From Streptomyces sp. MH60 (lineage in GTDB: Bacteria > Actinomycetota > Actinomycetes > Streptomycetales > Streptomycetaceae): 64,000 nt of DNA. The notes beneath the pieces were generated by a model. The model was not told where the DNA came from, made no database searches, and worked only from the letters and a program-made list of their open reading frames with translations. A program made the translations under genes and the position numbers. The stretch spans positions 79,566 through 143,565 of the forward strand of contig NZ_MULI01000011.1 in the NCBI RefSeq assembly GCF_002939385.1. Reading direction: 5' to 3'. Of the stretch, positions 1-9,350 are shown in pieces (the first letter of the stretch is position 1; each line of letters opens with the position of its first letter).

Positions 1-3000
1 GGCAGGGTCACACTGGTCGTGCCGCCCGACGACCACGCGCTGCCGGTGACCGGCAGCGGGACGGTCGCGTACGGCGTACCGGGGGCGTCCGCGTCGAAGG
101 AGCCCAGGTACAGCTGGACGGCGGAACCGGTGCCGCAGCGGGCGGAGTTGTTGACGTAGGTGAGGGTGACGGTGTTCTTGGGGGAGTCGCCGAAGTCGAT
201 GTCGCCGTAGTCCAGCCACGCGCCGTCGTAGGTGCCGCCGAGGCTGGTGGCGGCGCCCGCGTCGCTCCAGGTGGCCGGCTCGCTCTTGAGGCCGCCGCCG
301 CTGTTCGCCTCGAACGCCGTGGCGTCGAACACCACCGGGGCGTCCGCCTCCCGCGTCAGAGTGAGCGCGTACACGTTGGCGACGTAGGGCTGCGCGTCGG
401 TCTGGGTGCCGGAGACGAAGACGGCGAACACGTCCTGGGAGCCGTCGAAGGTGTCCGGATCGACCCGCACGCTCGTGGTCGCGACGGTTCCCCAGCCCGA
501 GCCGGTGTAGTCGAGGGGGATGGCGGCGGCCGCCGGGCCGTCCTTCGCGCCCAGGCGCAGTTCGATGTGCGAGTCCGACGCGGCGCGGGACCGGGGCTTG
601 TCGTAACGGACGGTGACGGTGTCGGCGCCGGCACCGAGGCCGGTGTCCCGCCACTCGGCCCACGCGCCGTTCGTGACGTTCTCGAAGACACCGCCCGAGA
701 GCTTCAGCGGGAGCAAACCGCCCCCGGTCGCGGTGGCGTTGGCGGTGGTGAGCGTGGCGAGTGTGGTGACCGGGGAGGCCGACGGGGCGGCTTGCGGCGA
801 GAACCGGTACCAGTCGAAGTTCGACACCCACTGCCGCCCCGACGGGGCGTGGAAGACGAACGTCGCGCTCGACGCGTCCAGCAGGGCGTCCGGGTCGGTG
901 ACGGCCGCCTGGACGGTGGTGTAGTACTGCCAGCCGCCGGTCCCGGGGAGGGAGACGGTGGCGACGACGGGGCCGTCGGCGTCCCCGGCGTGGATGTCGA
1001 CGCTGCTCGGTTCCGAGGTCGGGGCCTGGGAGTTGGCGTAGCGCACCGAGACGCTCCGCGGGGCGACGCCGCCGAAGTCGAGGCGCGTGTACTGCTCCCA
1101 GGCGCCCTCGGTGACGCCGCCGAGGTCGCCGTCCGAGTAGTACGCCTCCTTCACGAGGCTGGGGCCCTCCATCCGGTCGGGGTCCTCGGCCTGGAGGACG
1201 GCGTAACCGCCCTCGTCCAGGGTGAGGGCGTCGATCGCGGACCGCAGCGCGTCGTGCGCGGCCATCAGCGTGCCGGTCGGGGAGGCGGGGTCCGCGAGGA
1301 CGGTCCGCGCGCGTTCCAGCGCCGCCCGGAAGACGCCGTAGGAGCCGTCGGAGTAGTTGCCCTCGCGCACCAGGGACGCCTCGTCGGCCAGGGCGGCGAG
1401 GTTCTTCCGGTGCACCGGCGCGGCCGAGACGACCAGCGGGTCGGTCACGGACACGCCGGTTCCGGTGACCGTGGAGGCCGGGATGCCGTGCGGGAAGGCC
1501 CGGTCGCGGAAGGTGATGCCGAACCGCGCGTCGGTCGCGGTGGTGCCGGTGAGCCTCAGCGAGGCGGTGCGCCTGCCGGTGACCCTGAGATCGGCCCGCA
1601 CGCCGTCCGGGAGGCCGGTGACGTCCGCCGCGCCGGTCCCGGTGAGGCTGGTCCCCTTCCGCGCGGCGAACGACGCCCTGCCGGACAGGCGGAGTCCGAT
1701 GCTCGCGTCCACGGTGCCGTCCGCGGCCGTGTCCACGGTCTCCGGGCGGGCGGAGACGACGGTCGTGCCCTTGCCGGGCGCGGAGTCGTCACCGTCGTCG
1801 CCCCGGTCGGTGTTCAGCGAGTACGCGGGCTCGGTGCGCGAACCCCAGGACGACGGCGCGGAGCCCATGTCGAACTCCAGGGTGCCGCCGGCGACGAGCT
1901 GCGAGTAGTCGAGCCACGTGTTCGAGAACCGCTTGCCGTTCAGCGTCGCGCGCTGCACGTAGTAGTCGGTCGGCGAGACGCCGTGGGCGTTCACCGTGAA
2001 GGTGGCGCCGCCCGCGTAACGGATCGTCGTCGAGTCGAAGAACGGGGTGCCGATCTGGAACTGGCTGGAGCCCGCGGTCACCGGGAACAGCCCGAGGGCG
2101 GCGGCGACGAACATGGTCGACATGGTTCCGGCGTCGTTGTCCATGGTCGGCAGGAAGCCGTCCGGGGCCGGTTCGTAGACCTTGGTCTTCACCGGTGGCC
2201 TGAACTCGCCGCCGGAGCTGGGCGCTTCGTTCGTGGAGCCCGTCGCGATGTACCGGTTCCAGGTCTCACCGGTGTAGATGGCGCGGACCCACTTCTGCGT
2301 CAGGCTCGGCTCGCCGACGTAGTTGAAGAGGTAGGGGGCCTGGAGGTCGATCTCGTTGGCGTTGGAGTGCAGCATGGCCGAGCCGTCGTCGGCGTCGGAG
2401 TCCTCGCCGAACATGTGCCGGATCGCGGCCCGGCCCGCCTTCTCACCGCCCATGGCCTCGATGAGCCCGCCCATGTCGTACGCGTCGTACCAGTGGTACT
2501 GCCAGAGGGTGCCCTGGTAGAGCCCGGCCTCCTCGAACTTCTCGTAGTCGACGCCCTGCCAGTCGCCCGCGCCGTCGCGCGGGGTGAGCAGACCGACCTC
2601 GGTGCCGTCGGCCGCGGTCCAGGCGCCGGGCTTGACCAGGTGGTCGATCGCCATGGTCGCCTGCTCGCGCAGCTTCTTCGCGTCCGCGTCCTCGCCGAGC
2701 GCGTCGGCGATGACGGACAGTGCCCACTGGTCGTAGCCGCGCTGCACCGTCGTACCGGGGTCACCGGCGATGTAGCCCTGCCGCAGCTGTGTCCCGGTGT
2801 AGTACCCGGTGTACGACTTCAGCGCCGGGTACGCCTCGTCGAGGCGGTCGAAGTCCTTGAACCCCTTCGACAGCGCGTCGGCGATCACCACCGCCGAACG
2901 CTCCCAGCGCACGGTCGGCACCGAGTGGGTGAGGCTGCCCGGGCTCTTGCCCGCGGCGTGCGCGTCGGCGAAGAGGATGACGGCGGACTGCACCATGTCC

Positions 3001-4247
3001 CGGTAGGTCACCGGGTCGATGTACGCCTCGACCGAGTACTTGCGGAAGTCGTCCCAGGTGGACCAGCCGTCGTAGTACGTGAAGCCGTTCGCCTGGTGCA
3101 CCGCGCCGTCGACGCCGCGATAGGTGCCGCTGGTGCTGGTGGCGTTCACCGGCAGCGCGTACATGCGGTACAGGTGCGTGTAGAACTGTTCGGTGAGTGT
3201 CGAGTCGGGGTCGGCCTTCTTCGAGGCCCTCACCGCGACGGCGCCGAGCGTGCGGTTCCAGTCCGCCCTGGTCTGCGCGCGCACGTCCGCGAAGTCGCGG
3301 CCCGCCACCTCCTTGTGCTGGTCGGTCGCGGCCTGTTCGGCGCTGATCGGCGACAGCGTGACGCGCAGCTCGATGTCGGCGCCGTCGGCCTCGTCGAACC
3401 CGAGCACGGCGCCGGTGTCGGTGCCGTCCCGCGCGGTCGCGTCGCTCAGCTCGCCGTCGTCGCCCCAACTGCGCAGCGAGGTCACGGGCACGTTCGTGGT
3501 GGCGTAGTAGTACAGGCGGTACGAGGCGCCGTTGAAGGACCCGGCGACGAGCCCGCTGATCGCGGTGGTGCCGTCCTTCAGCTCGGTCGCGTCCAGGGTC
3601 GCGCGGGTGCGGCTGGTGAAGTTGTTGGCCAGGTCGAGGACGAGCTGGGGCCGCGAACCGGCGGGGAAGCGGTACTTCTCGAGCGCCGTGCGCGTCGTGG
3701 CGGTCATCTCGGCGTCGATGGTCCCGGCGGGGGACCCGAGGCCCACCCGGTAGGAGCCGGGCGACGCGGACTCGTCGTCGTGGCTGTAGGGGTGGGCGTA
3801 CGTGCTCGTGGCCGGGCGCTCGTCGTACTGCTCCGAGGTCGGGACGACCAGCAGGTCGCCGCCGCCGCCCGAACCGCCCACGCCGTCCAGGTTCGTGGCG
3901 GTGAACCCGGCGATGTGGTCCTCGTGGTAGTCGTACCCCGAGTGGTTGCGGCCCGGGGTCGTCATCGGGTTGACCTTCGCCAGGCTGTGCGGTGCCTGGG
4001 CGCCGGGGAGGTCGTTGCCGTCGTCGCCCGCGGTGGACACGAACGGGTCGACGAGCTTCGTGTAGTCCGTCCCGCCGGACGCCGCGTCGGCCGAGGAGGC
4101 GGCCTCGGCGACGGGTACGGCGACGGCACTGCCGCCGCCCGTCAGCGCGGCCAGGCCGAGCGCCCCGGCGAGTACCGCCGCGACCGTGGTCCGCAGGGCC
4201 CGGGGCCGGGACGGCCGTATCGGCGGTCTCTTGGATCTGTCAGGCAT
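1..4247 (-). CDS. Secreted GH92 alpha-mannosidase with CBM6-like modules (partial)
   Basis: This gene runs off the left edge, so the C-terminus is missing; at least 1,415 codons are present. The ATG at 4247 gives an N-terminus with a basic stretch and a hydrophobic core at about residues 19-50, a Sec-type signal, so the enzyme is exported. The GH92 catalytic region spans roughly residues 54-800 and has GGGGDLL, HPYSHDDE, YYDGWSTWDDFRKYS and NDAGTMS followed by ALGLFPV, all family hallmarks. GH92 enzymes are calcium-dependent exo-mannosidases acting mainly on alpha-1,2 linkages. After a linker with a FIVAR-like helical piece there are at least three beta-sandwich modules (about 1014-1122, 1153-1272 and 1286 onward) resembling CBM6/35 carbohydrate binders. 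A perfect LacI-type palindrome lies 26 bp upstream, so sugar induction is likely. The assignment is firm; the exact linkage specificity is inferred. Confidence 0.9.
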   Translation of the reverse strand, partial: MPDRSKRPPIRPSRPRALRTTVAAVLAGALGLAALTGGGSAVAVPVAEAASSADAASGGTDYTKLVDPFVSTAGDDGNDLPGAQAPHSLAKVNPMTTPGRNHSGYDYHEDHIAGFTATNLDGVGGSGGGGDLLVVPTSEQYDERPATSTYAHPYSHDDESASPGSYRVGLGSPAGTIDAEMTATTRTALEKYRFPAGSRPQLVLDLANNFTSRTRATLDATELKDGTTAISGLVAGSFNGASYRLYYYATTNVPVTSLRSWGDDGELSDATARDGTDTGAVLGFDEADGADIELRVTLSPISAEQAATDQHKEVAGRDFADVRAQTRADWNRTLGAVAVRASKKADPDSTLTEQFYTHLYRMYALPVNATSTSGTYRGVDGAVHQANGFTYYDGWSTWDDFRKYSVEAYIDPVTYRDMVQSAVILFADAHAAGKSPGSLTHSVPTVRWERSAVVIADALSKGFKDFDRLDEAYPALKSYTGYYTGTQLRQGYIAGDPGTTVQRGYDQWALSVIADALGEDADAKKLREQATMAIDHLVKPGAWTAADGTEVGLLTPRDGAGDWQGVDYEKFEEAGLYQGTLWQYHWYDAYDMGGLIEAMGGEKAGRAAIRHMFGEDSDADDGSAMLHSNANEIDLQAPYLFNYVGEPSLTQKWVRAIYTGETWNRYIATGSTNEAPSSGGEFRPPVKTKVYEPAPDGFLPTMDNDAGTMSTMFVAAALGLFPVTAGSSQFQIGTPFFDSTTIRYAGGATFTVNAHGVSPTDYYVQRATLNGKRFSNTWLDYSQLVAGGTLEFDMGSAPSSWGSRTEPAYSLNTDRGDDGDDSAPGKGTTVVSARPETVDTAADGTVDASIGLRLSGRASFAARKGTSLTGTGAADVTGLPDGVRADLRVTGRRTASLRLTGTTATDARFGITFRDRAFPHGIPASTVTGTGVSVTDPLVVSAAPVHRKNLAALADEASLVREGNYSDGSYGVFRAALERARTVLADPASPTGTLMAAHDALRSAIDALTLDEGGYAVLQAEDPDRMEGPSLVKEAYYSDGDLGGVTEGAWEQYTRLDFGGVAPRSVSVRYANSQAPTSEPSSVDIHAGDADGPVVATVSLPGTGGWQYYTTVQAAVTDPDALLDASSATFVFHAPSGRQWVSNFDWYRFSPQAAPSASPVTTLATLTTANATATGGGLLPLKLSGGVFENVTNGAWAEWRDTGLGAGADTVTVRYDKPRSRAASDSHIELRLGAKDGPAAAAIPLDYTGSGWGTVATTSVRVDPDTFDGSQDVFAVFVSGTQTDAQPYVANVYALTLTREADAPVVFDATAFEANSGGGLKSEPATWSDAGAATSLGGTYDGAWLDYGDIDFGDSPKNTVTLTYVNNSARCGTGSAVQLYLGSFDADAPGTPYATVPLPVTGSAWSSGGTTSVTL

Positions 4248-4272
4248 GACGAGCACGGACCCTCTCCCTGTG

Positions 4273-4284
4273 GACAACGTTGTC
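4273..4284. promoter_or_regulatory. LacI-family-type operator upstream of the GH92 gene
   Basis: The 12-bp sequence GACAACGTTGTC is a perfect palindrome with a central CG, the pattern bound by LacI-family sugar repressors. It lies 26 bp upstream of the mannosidase start codon and is followed by a short AT-richer stretch that could hold the promoter. The repressor gene is not in the window. Confidence 0.6.
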
Positions 4285-4394
4285 AACCGATACCCGAGAC
4301 GCGCGTCCCGGGTGAACGCCTCCGCCATCACATAGGGAGAAGTCATACAACGGGGAAACGGAGTTCGTACAGAGCCTTCGGGTACGCGGTGCGG

Positions 4395-5237
4395 TCAGCC
4401 GAGCGGCTGGGTGCCGATGACGGACAGCAGGCGCAGCTTGTCGTGGCTCTCGGTACCGGGGGTGGCGGTGTAGACGAGCAGCAGGTGCGACTGGTCGGGG
4501 TCGAGCAGGGTCTGGCAGTCCAGTTCGAGGAGGCCGACCTCGGGGTGGCGGAAGCGTTTGACCCGGCCGGGGCGGACGCCCACCTCGTGCGTGTCCCACA
4601 GGGCGCGGAACTCCTCGCTGCGCTCCAGGAGCAGATCGGCGTAGTGCGCGGCCCGGGAGCCGGGTCCCCGCAGGGTGACGACCTGGCGCAGCCCGGAGGC
4701 GAACATCCGGGAGAGCAGGGCGTGCTCCTCCGGCGCGTACAGGGCGCGGGTGGCCGGCAGGGTGAACCAGCGGAAGCCGATGCTCCGTTCCGGTCCGGTG
4801 TACTTGGTGGTGTCGCCGGTCAGAGCCACGCCGAGCGGCGTCTGGCGCAGGGTCTCCCCGAGTTCGGTGACGATCTCGGCGGGGGTGTCGGCCAGCCGGT
4901 CGAGGATGCGCAGCAGACCCGGGCCGACGTGCTCGCCGGCCGGGCCGCGCACCGGCGGGTGGTGCCCGGCCAGGCGGAACAGGTGGTCGCGCTCGTCCAG
5001 GGACAGGTGCAGGCCCTGGGCGATCGAGGCGGCCATCTGGGCCGAGGGCTGCGGGCCGCGCTCCCGTTCCAGGCGCGCGTAGTAGTCGGTCGACATGTGG
5101 CACAGCGTCGCGACCTCCTCGCGGCGCAGGCCACCGGTCCGGCGGCGCGGTCCCCGCGGGAGTCCGACGTCCTCGGGCTGCAACAGCTCCCGCCGGCGCC
5201 GCAGGAAGGCGGCGAGCCCGCTCCGGTCGATCTCCAT
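4395..5237 (-). CDS. XRE-family regulator with MmyB-like ligand-binding domain
   Basis: This 280-residue protein has an N-terminal helix-turn-helix at about residues 8-80 (RRRTGGLRREEVATLCHMS then YYARLERERG), the HTH_31 signature. It is followed by a domain of about 180 residues typical of the MmyB/MltR family, which in solved examples binds a fatty-acid-like ligand. The ATG at 5237 is preceded by a GAGAGGG ribosome-binding site. The gene is divergent from a short-chain dehydrogenase, a recurrent pairing for this family, so it probably controls that neighbour and itself. The ligand is unknown. Confidence 0.85.
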   Translation of the reverse strand: MEIDRSGLAAFLRRRRELLQPEDVGLPRGPRRRTGGLRREEVATLCHMSTDYYARLERERGPQPSAQMAASIAQGLHLSLDERDHLFRLAGHHPPVRGPAGEHVGPGLLRILDRLADTPAEIVTELGETLRQTPLGVALTGDTTKYTGPERSIGFRWFTLPATRALYAPEEHALLSRMFASGLRQVVTLRGPGSRAAHYADLLLERSEEFRALWDTHEVGVRPGRVKRFRHPEVGLLELDCQTLLDPDQSHLLLVYTATPGTESHDKLRLLSVIGTQPLG

Positions 5238-5434
5238 GAGGCCCTCTCCTCCGGTGCAGCTTCCCCCCTTTCTATCGCCGCCGCGTCGGCGCAGCCACGG
5301 ATCGCCGATCCCCCCTTACGGCGTCCGGCGCGTCCGCCGACTGCCGGGAAACCGCCGCTGACCTGTGTAAAGAGCATGAGGCGGCGCTACCCTCGGCCGC
5401 GCGATCAGGGGATCGGCAGACCCTGCATCCCGTC

Positions 5435-5446
5435 ACCGGATCCGGT
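5435..5446. promoter_or_regulatory. 12-bp palindrome between the regulator and the dehydrogenase
   Basis: ACCGGATCCGGT is a perfect palindrome 59 bp upstream of the dehydrogenase start, within the 268-bp divergent gap. It is a candidate operator for the MmyB-like regulator. Nothing else in the gap stands out except the AGGAG site at 5494-5498 of the dehydrogenase. Confidence 0.35.
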
Positions 5447-5505
5447 CATGGTGGAAGCGAGGACACGACGAGGGAAGCAACGACACCCCCCCCAGGAGCC
5501 AGCTC

Positions 5506-6444
5506 ATGCCACGCACCGACTTCGACATCACCGTCCCCGATCTGACCGGCCGGCGCGCGGTCGTCACCGGCGCGAGCGACGGCCTCGGCCTCGGCATCGC
5601 CACCCGCCTCGCGGCCGCCGGTGCGGAGGTGCTCCTGCCGGTCCGCAACCCGCGCAAGGGCGAGGCGGCGCTGGACGCGATCCGGGCCCGGGTGCCCGGC
5701 GCGGAGGTGTCCCTGCGCACCCTCGACCTGTCCTCGCTCACCTCCGTGGCGGCGCTGGGCGACACCCTGCTGGCCGAGGACCGCCCGATCCACCTGCTCG
5801 TCAACAACGCCGGTGTCATGACACCGCCCGCGCGGCAGACCACCGCGGACGGGTTCGAGCTGCAGTTCGGCACCAACCACCTCGGCCACTTCGCCCTCGT
5901 CGCCCGCCTGCTGCCGCTGCTGCGGGCCGGCCGGGCGCGGGTGACCTCCCAGATCAGCGTCGCGGCGAACCGGAACGCCGTCAACTGGGACGACCTGAAC
6001 TGGGAACGCTCCTACGACGGCATGCGCGCCTACAGCCAGTCGAAGATCGCGTTCGGCCTCTTCGGCCTGGAACTCGACCGCCGCAGCGAGGCCGGTGACT
6101 GGGGCATCACCAGCAACCTCTCCCACCCGGGCGTCGCCCCCACCAACCTGCTCGCCGCCCGCCCCGAAGTGGGCCGCACCCGGGACACCCTGGGTGTGCG
6201 GGTCATCCGCGTTCTGTCCGCCCGCGGCATCCTCCTCGGCACGGTCCGCACCGCACAGCTCCCCGCGCTGTACGCCGCCACGTCGCCGCAGGCCGAACGC
6301 GGAGCCTTCTACGGCCCCGGCGGCCCGGGCCGGCTGGGCGGCCCGCCCGCCCGGCAGCAGCTCTACGGCCGCCTGCGGAGCACCGACGAGGCCCGTCGGA
6401 TCTGGGCGCGGTCCGAGGAACTGACCGGACTGCGCTGCGCGTGA
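5506..6444 (+). CDS. Short-chain dehydrogenase/reductase
   Basis: This 312-residue enzyme has the complete classical SDR set: the cofactor loop [10 protein letters not shown] near residue 21, the structural NNAG motif, and the catalytic pair YSQSK (Tyr and Lys) with Ser in the preceding TSQISVAAN strand. It probably oxidises or reduces an alcohol/ketone with NAD(P)(H) in the cytoplasm. The C-terminus ([11 protein letters not shown] and similar) resembles the retinol-dehydrogenase-like subgroup. AGGAG at 5494-5498 supports the ATG at 5506. Its divergent neighbour is an MmyB-like regulator, which likely represses it. The substrate cannot be read from the sequence. Confidence 0.85.
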   Translation: MPRTDFDITVPDLTGRRAVVTGASDGLGLGIATRLAAAGAEVLLPVRNPRKGEAALDAIRARVPGAEVSLRTLDLSSLTSVAALGDTLLAEDRPIHLLVNNAGVMTPPARQTTADGFELQFGTNHLGHFALVARLLPLLRAGRARVTSQISVAANRNAVNWDDLNWERSYDGMRAYSQSKIAFGLFGLELDRRSEAGDWGITSNLSHPGVAPTNLLAARPEVGRTRDTLGVRVIRVLSARGILLGTVRTAQLPALYAATSPQAERGAFYGPGGPGRLGGPPARQQLYGRLRSTDEARRIWARSEELTGLRCA

Positions 6445-6537
6445 CGGCGCCGGACGGCACCGTGGAACACGGCATTCCCCCGCGGCCGTTTCTGATGTTG
6501 GATGGACCGACCGGAGCCCCCAACACCGAGGTCGCAC

Positions 6538-8397
6538 ATGCGGTTCACGACTCGCCCCACCCTCCAGGGCACCTTCGGCATGGTGTCCTCCACGCACTGG
6601 CTGGCCTCGCAGTCGGCCATGGCGGTGCTGGAGGACGGGGGCAACGCCTACGACGCCGCCGTGGCCGGAGCCTTCGTGCTGCACGTCGTCGAACCGCACC
6701 TCAACGGGCCCGCCGGAGAGGTACCGATCCTGCTCGCGCCGGCGGGCGGCGAGGTGCGGGTGCTGTGCGGGCAGGGCGTGGCACCGGGCGGGGCCACGGT
6801 CGCGCACTACAAGGGGCTCGGACTCGACCTGGTGCCCGGCACCGGACCGCTCGCCGCGGCCGTGCCCGGAGCCTTCGACGCCTGGCTGCTCCTGCTGCGC
6901 GACCACGGCACCAGGTCACTGGCCGACGTGCTGAAGTACGCCATCGGTTACGCCGAGCACGGGCACGCCCCCGTGGAGCGCGTCGCGGAGACCGTGGAGA
7001 CCGTCCGGGAGCTGTTCGAGACCGAGTGGACGTCCTCCGCCGAGGTCTACCTGCCGTACGGCCGCCCGCCCCGCCCCGGCGAGCTGCTGCGCAACCCGGC
7101 CCTCGCCGCCACCTGGAAGCGGCTGCTGGCCGAGGCGTCCGGCGCGGGCCGGAAGGCGGGACCGGTGGGGGCCCGGGAGGCGGAGATCGACGCGGCGCGG
7201 GAGATCTGGCGCTCCGGGTTCATCGCCGAGGCCCTCGTACGCCAGGCCGGGCGGCCCACCCTGGACACCAGCGGGGAGCGTCACACCGGCACCCTGACCG
7301 CCGCCGACCTCGCCGGCTGGTCCGCCCACTACGAGGCCCCGGCGACGTACGACTGGAACGGCTGGACCCTGTGCAAGGCCGGCCCCTGGAGCCAAGGGCC
7401 CGTGCTGCTCCAGCAGTTGGCGCTGCTCCCGCCCGAGCTGCCCGCCTACGCCTCCGCCGACTACGTCCACCTGCTGGTCGAGGGCTGCAAGCTGGCCATG
7501 GCCGACCGGGAGGCCTGGTACGGCGACGCGGACGGCGCGGAGCAGGTGCCGCTCGCCGACCTGCTGTCGCCCGAGTACAACGCGGTCCGGCGGCAACTCG
7601 TCGGCGACAAGGCCTCCTTCGAACTGCGGCCCGGCGCGCCGGGCGGGCGCACCCCGCGGCTCGGTGCGCAGGCGCTCGTCGCGGCCGCGGAGGGGGAGGG
7701 CCTCGACGCCCTCGGGGTCGGCGAGCCGACGGTCGCCAAGAGCCCGGCGTCCCCGGTGCCGGGGGAGCCGGAGGTCGCCGCCGACGGGGGGACCCGCGGC
7801 GACACCTGCCACCTGGACATCGTGGACCGCTGGGGCAACATGGTCTCGGCCACGCCCAGCGGCGGCTGGCTCCAGTCCAACCCCGTCGTGCCCGAGCTGG
7901 GCTTCCCGCTCGGCACCCGGCTCCAGATGACCTGGCTGGAGGAGGGACTGCCCAACTCGCTCATGCCGGGCCGCCGCCCGCGCACCACGCTCACGCCGTC
8001 CATCGCCCTGCGCGACGGGGTGCCGGTCATGGCCTTCGGCACCCCCGGCGGCGACCAGCAGGACCAGTGGCAGACGCACTTCTTCCTGGCCGTCGCGCTG
8101 CGGGCACAGGTCCGCGGCGGCCTCGACCTCCAGGGCGCCGTCGACGCCCCGAACTGGCACACCGACAGCTTCCCCGGGTCCTTCTTCCCACGCGGTATGC
8201 GGGCGGGCTCCGTCACCGTGGAGTCCCGGATGCCGGCGGAGGTCGTCGAGGAGCTGCGGCGGCGCGGGCACGACGTGACGGTGGGCGAGGCGTGGTCGGA
8301 GGGGCGGCTGTGCGCCGTCGCGCGGGACCCGGAGACGGGCGTGCTGTCGGCGGCGGCCAACCCGCGCGGCATGCAGGGGTACGCGGTCGGCCGCTGA
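6538..8397 (+). CDS. Gamma-glutamyltransferase family protein
   Basis: This 619-residue Ntn-hydrolase-type protein matches the gamma-glutamyltranspeptidase family. The autoprocessing and catalytic threonine is Thr423 in GDTCHLDIVDRWGN, followed by the substrate-loop motif SATPSGG; late in the chain are PNSLMPGRRPRTTLTP and FGTPGGDQQ. Family members split into large and small subunits and cleave or transfer gamma-glutamyl groups from glutathione or related compounds. There is no signal peptide, so this member appears cytoplasmic. I chose the ATG at 6538 because GAGG lies seven bases upstream; an in-frame ATG at 6502 lacks such a site. It stands alone between an SDR and an IMPase gene. Confidence 0.87.
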   Translation: MRFTTRPTLQGTFGMVSSTHWLASQSAMAVLEDGGNAYDAAVAGAFVLHVVEPHLNGPAGEVPILLAPAGGEVRVLCGQGVAPGGATVAHYKGLGLDLVPGTGPLAAAVPGAFDAWLLLLRDHGTRSLADVLKYAIGYAEHGHAPVERVAETVETVRELFETEWTSSAEVYLPYGRPPRPGELLRNPALAATWKRLLAEASGAGRKAGPVGAREAEIDAAREIWRSGFIAEALVRQAGRPTLDTSGERHTGTLTAADLAGWSAHYEAPATYDWNGWTLCKAGPWSQGPVLLQQLALLPPELPAYASADYVHLLVEGCKLAMADREAWYGDADGAEQVPLADLLSPEYNAVRRQLVGDKASFELRPGAPGGRTPRLGAQALVAAAEGEGLDALGVGEPTVAKSPASPVPGEPEVAADGGTRGDTCHLDIVDRWGNMVSATPSGGWLQSNPVVPELGFPLGTRLQMTWLEEGLPNSLMPGRRPRTTLTPSIALRDGVPVMAFGTPGGDQQDQWQTHFFLAVALRAQVRGGLDLQGAVDAPNWHTDSFPGSFFPRGMRAGSVTVESRMPAEVVEELRRRGHDVTVGEAWSEGRLCAVARDPETGVLSAAANPRGMQGYAVGR

Positions 8398-8492
8398 CGC
8401 CCACCGGCGCCCGCACCGGGTGTTCGTCGCGATGCCACCCGGAGTACACCACCCGGGTGGGGATTGTCAGTGGCGCGTGCTCTCATGGAGTC

Positions 8493-9338
8493 ATGATCGA
8501 GAACAACGAAACCATCGACGAGTTTCTCGCCCGGCACACCGACGACGTGGAGGAGGCCGTCCGCAAGGCGGCCGCGCAGGAGATCATGCCGCGCTGGCGC
8601 CGGCTCGCGGCACACGAGGTCGACCAGAAGGCCGGCCCGCACGACCTGGTGACGGACGCCGACCGCAAGGCCGAGCTGTACCTCACCGAGGTCCTGGCCG
8701 CCCTGCTGCCGGGCTCGGTGGTGGTCGGCGAGGAGGCGGTGCACGCGAACCCGGCGTCGTACGGGGCGATACGCGGCGAGGCGCCGGTGTGGATCGTCGA
8801 CCCGGTCGACGGGACCCGGCAGTTCGTGCGCGGCGAGGAGGGCTTCTGCACGCTGGTCGCGCTCGCCCACCGCGGGATCGTGCACGCCTCCTGGACCTAC
8901 GCCCCCGCCGACGACCGGCTCGCCACGGCCGTACGGGGCCGGGGCGCCTACCAGGACGGCGAGCGGCTGTACGCGGGGCCGCCCGAGCCGGGCCGCGAGC
9001 TGCGGGTGGCCACGTCCCACCCGGACTACACGACGGACGAGCAGAAGCGCGACCTGCTCGCCCTGCGCACCCCGGGCGTGGCCCCCCGCCCCTGCGGCTC
9101 GGCCGGTCTGGAGTACCTGGCCGTCGCCCGCGGCGAGTCCGACGCCACCGCCTTCTCCTGGGAGGCGGCGTGGGACCACGCGGCCGGTCTCCTCCTGGTC
9201 GAGGAGGCGGGCGGCACCCATCTGACGCGCACGGGCGAGCCCTTCCGCATCACCGGGGGCAATGAACTGCCGTTCACCGCCGCCCGCGACGCGGCCACGG
9301 CCCGCCGGGTGGTGGCCCTGCTGTCGGGGGAGGCCTGA
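8493..9338 (+). CDS. Inositol monophosphatase family phosphatase
   Basis: The 281-residue product has the magnesium-dependent sugar-phosphatase motifs in order: DLVTDADRKAE, GEEAV, WIVDPVDGTRQF and, near the C-terminus, WDHAAGLLLVEEAGG. These supply the metal-binding Asp and Glu residues, so the protein should hydrolyse a phosphomonoester such as inositol-1-phosphate, histidinol phosphate or a related sugar phosphate. The ATG at 8493 is the first sensible start; GGAG sits only two bases upstream, so initiation may be leaderless or from a weak site. It ends 12 bp before the converging oxidoreductase gene. Confidence 0.85.
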   Translation: MIENNETIDEFLARHTDDVEEAVRKAAAQEIMPRWRRLAAHEVDQKAGPHDLVTDADRKAELYLTEVLAALLPGSVVVGEEAVHANPASYGAIRGEAPVWIVDPVDGTRQFVRGEEGFCTLVALAHRGIVHASWTYAPADDRLATAVRGRGAYQDGERLYAGPPEPGRELRVATSHPDYTTDEQKRDLLALRTPGVAPRPCGSAGLEYLAVARGESDATAFSWEAAWDHAAGLLLVEEAGGTHLTRTGEPFRITGGNELPFTAARDAATARRVVALLSGEA

Positions 9339-9350
9339 TCCCCGGCGCCG

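Noticed and set aside
567..6098. Very long open frame on the plus strand opposite the GH92 gene
   Set aside because: It is antisense to a clear GH92 gene and two other real genes, is rich in Arg/Gly/Val, and has no recognisable domain. High GC content removes stop codons from shadow frames.
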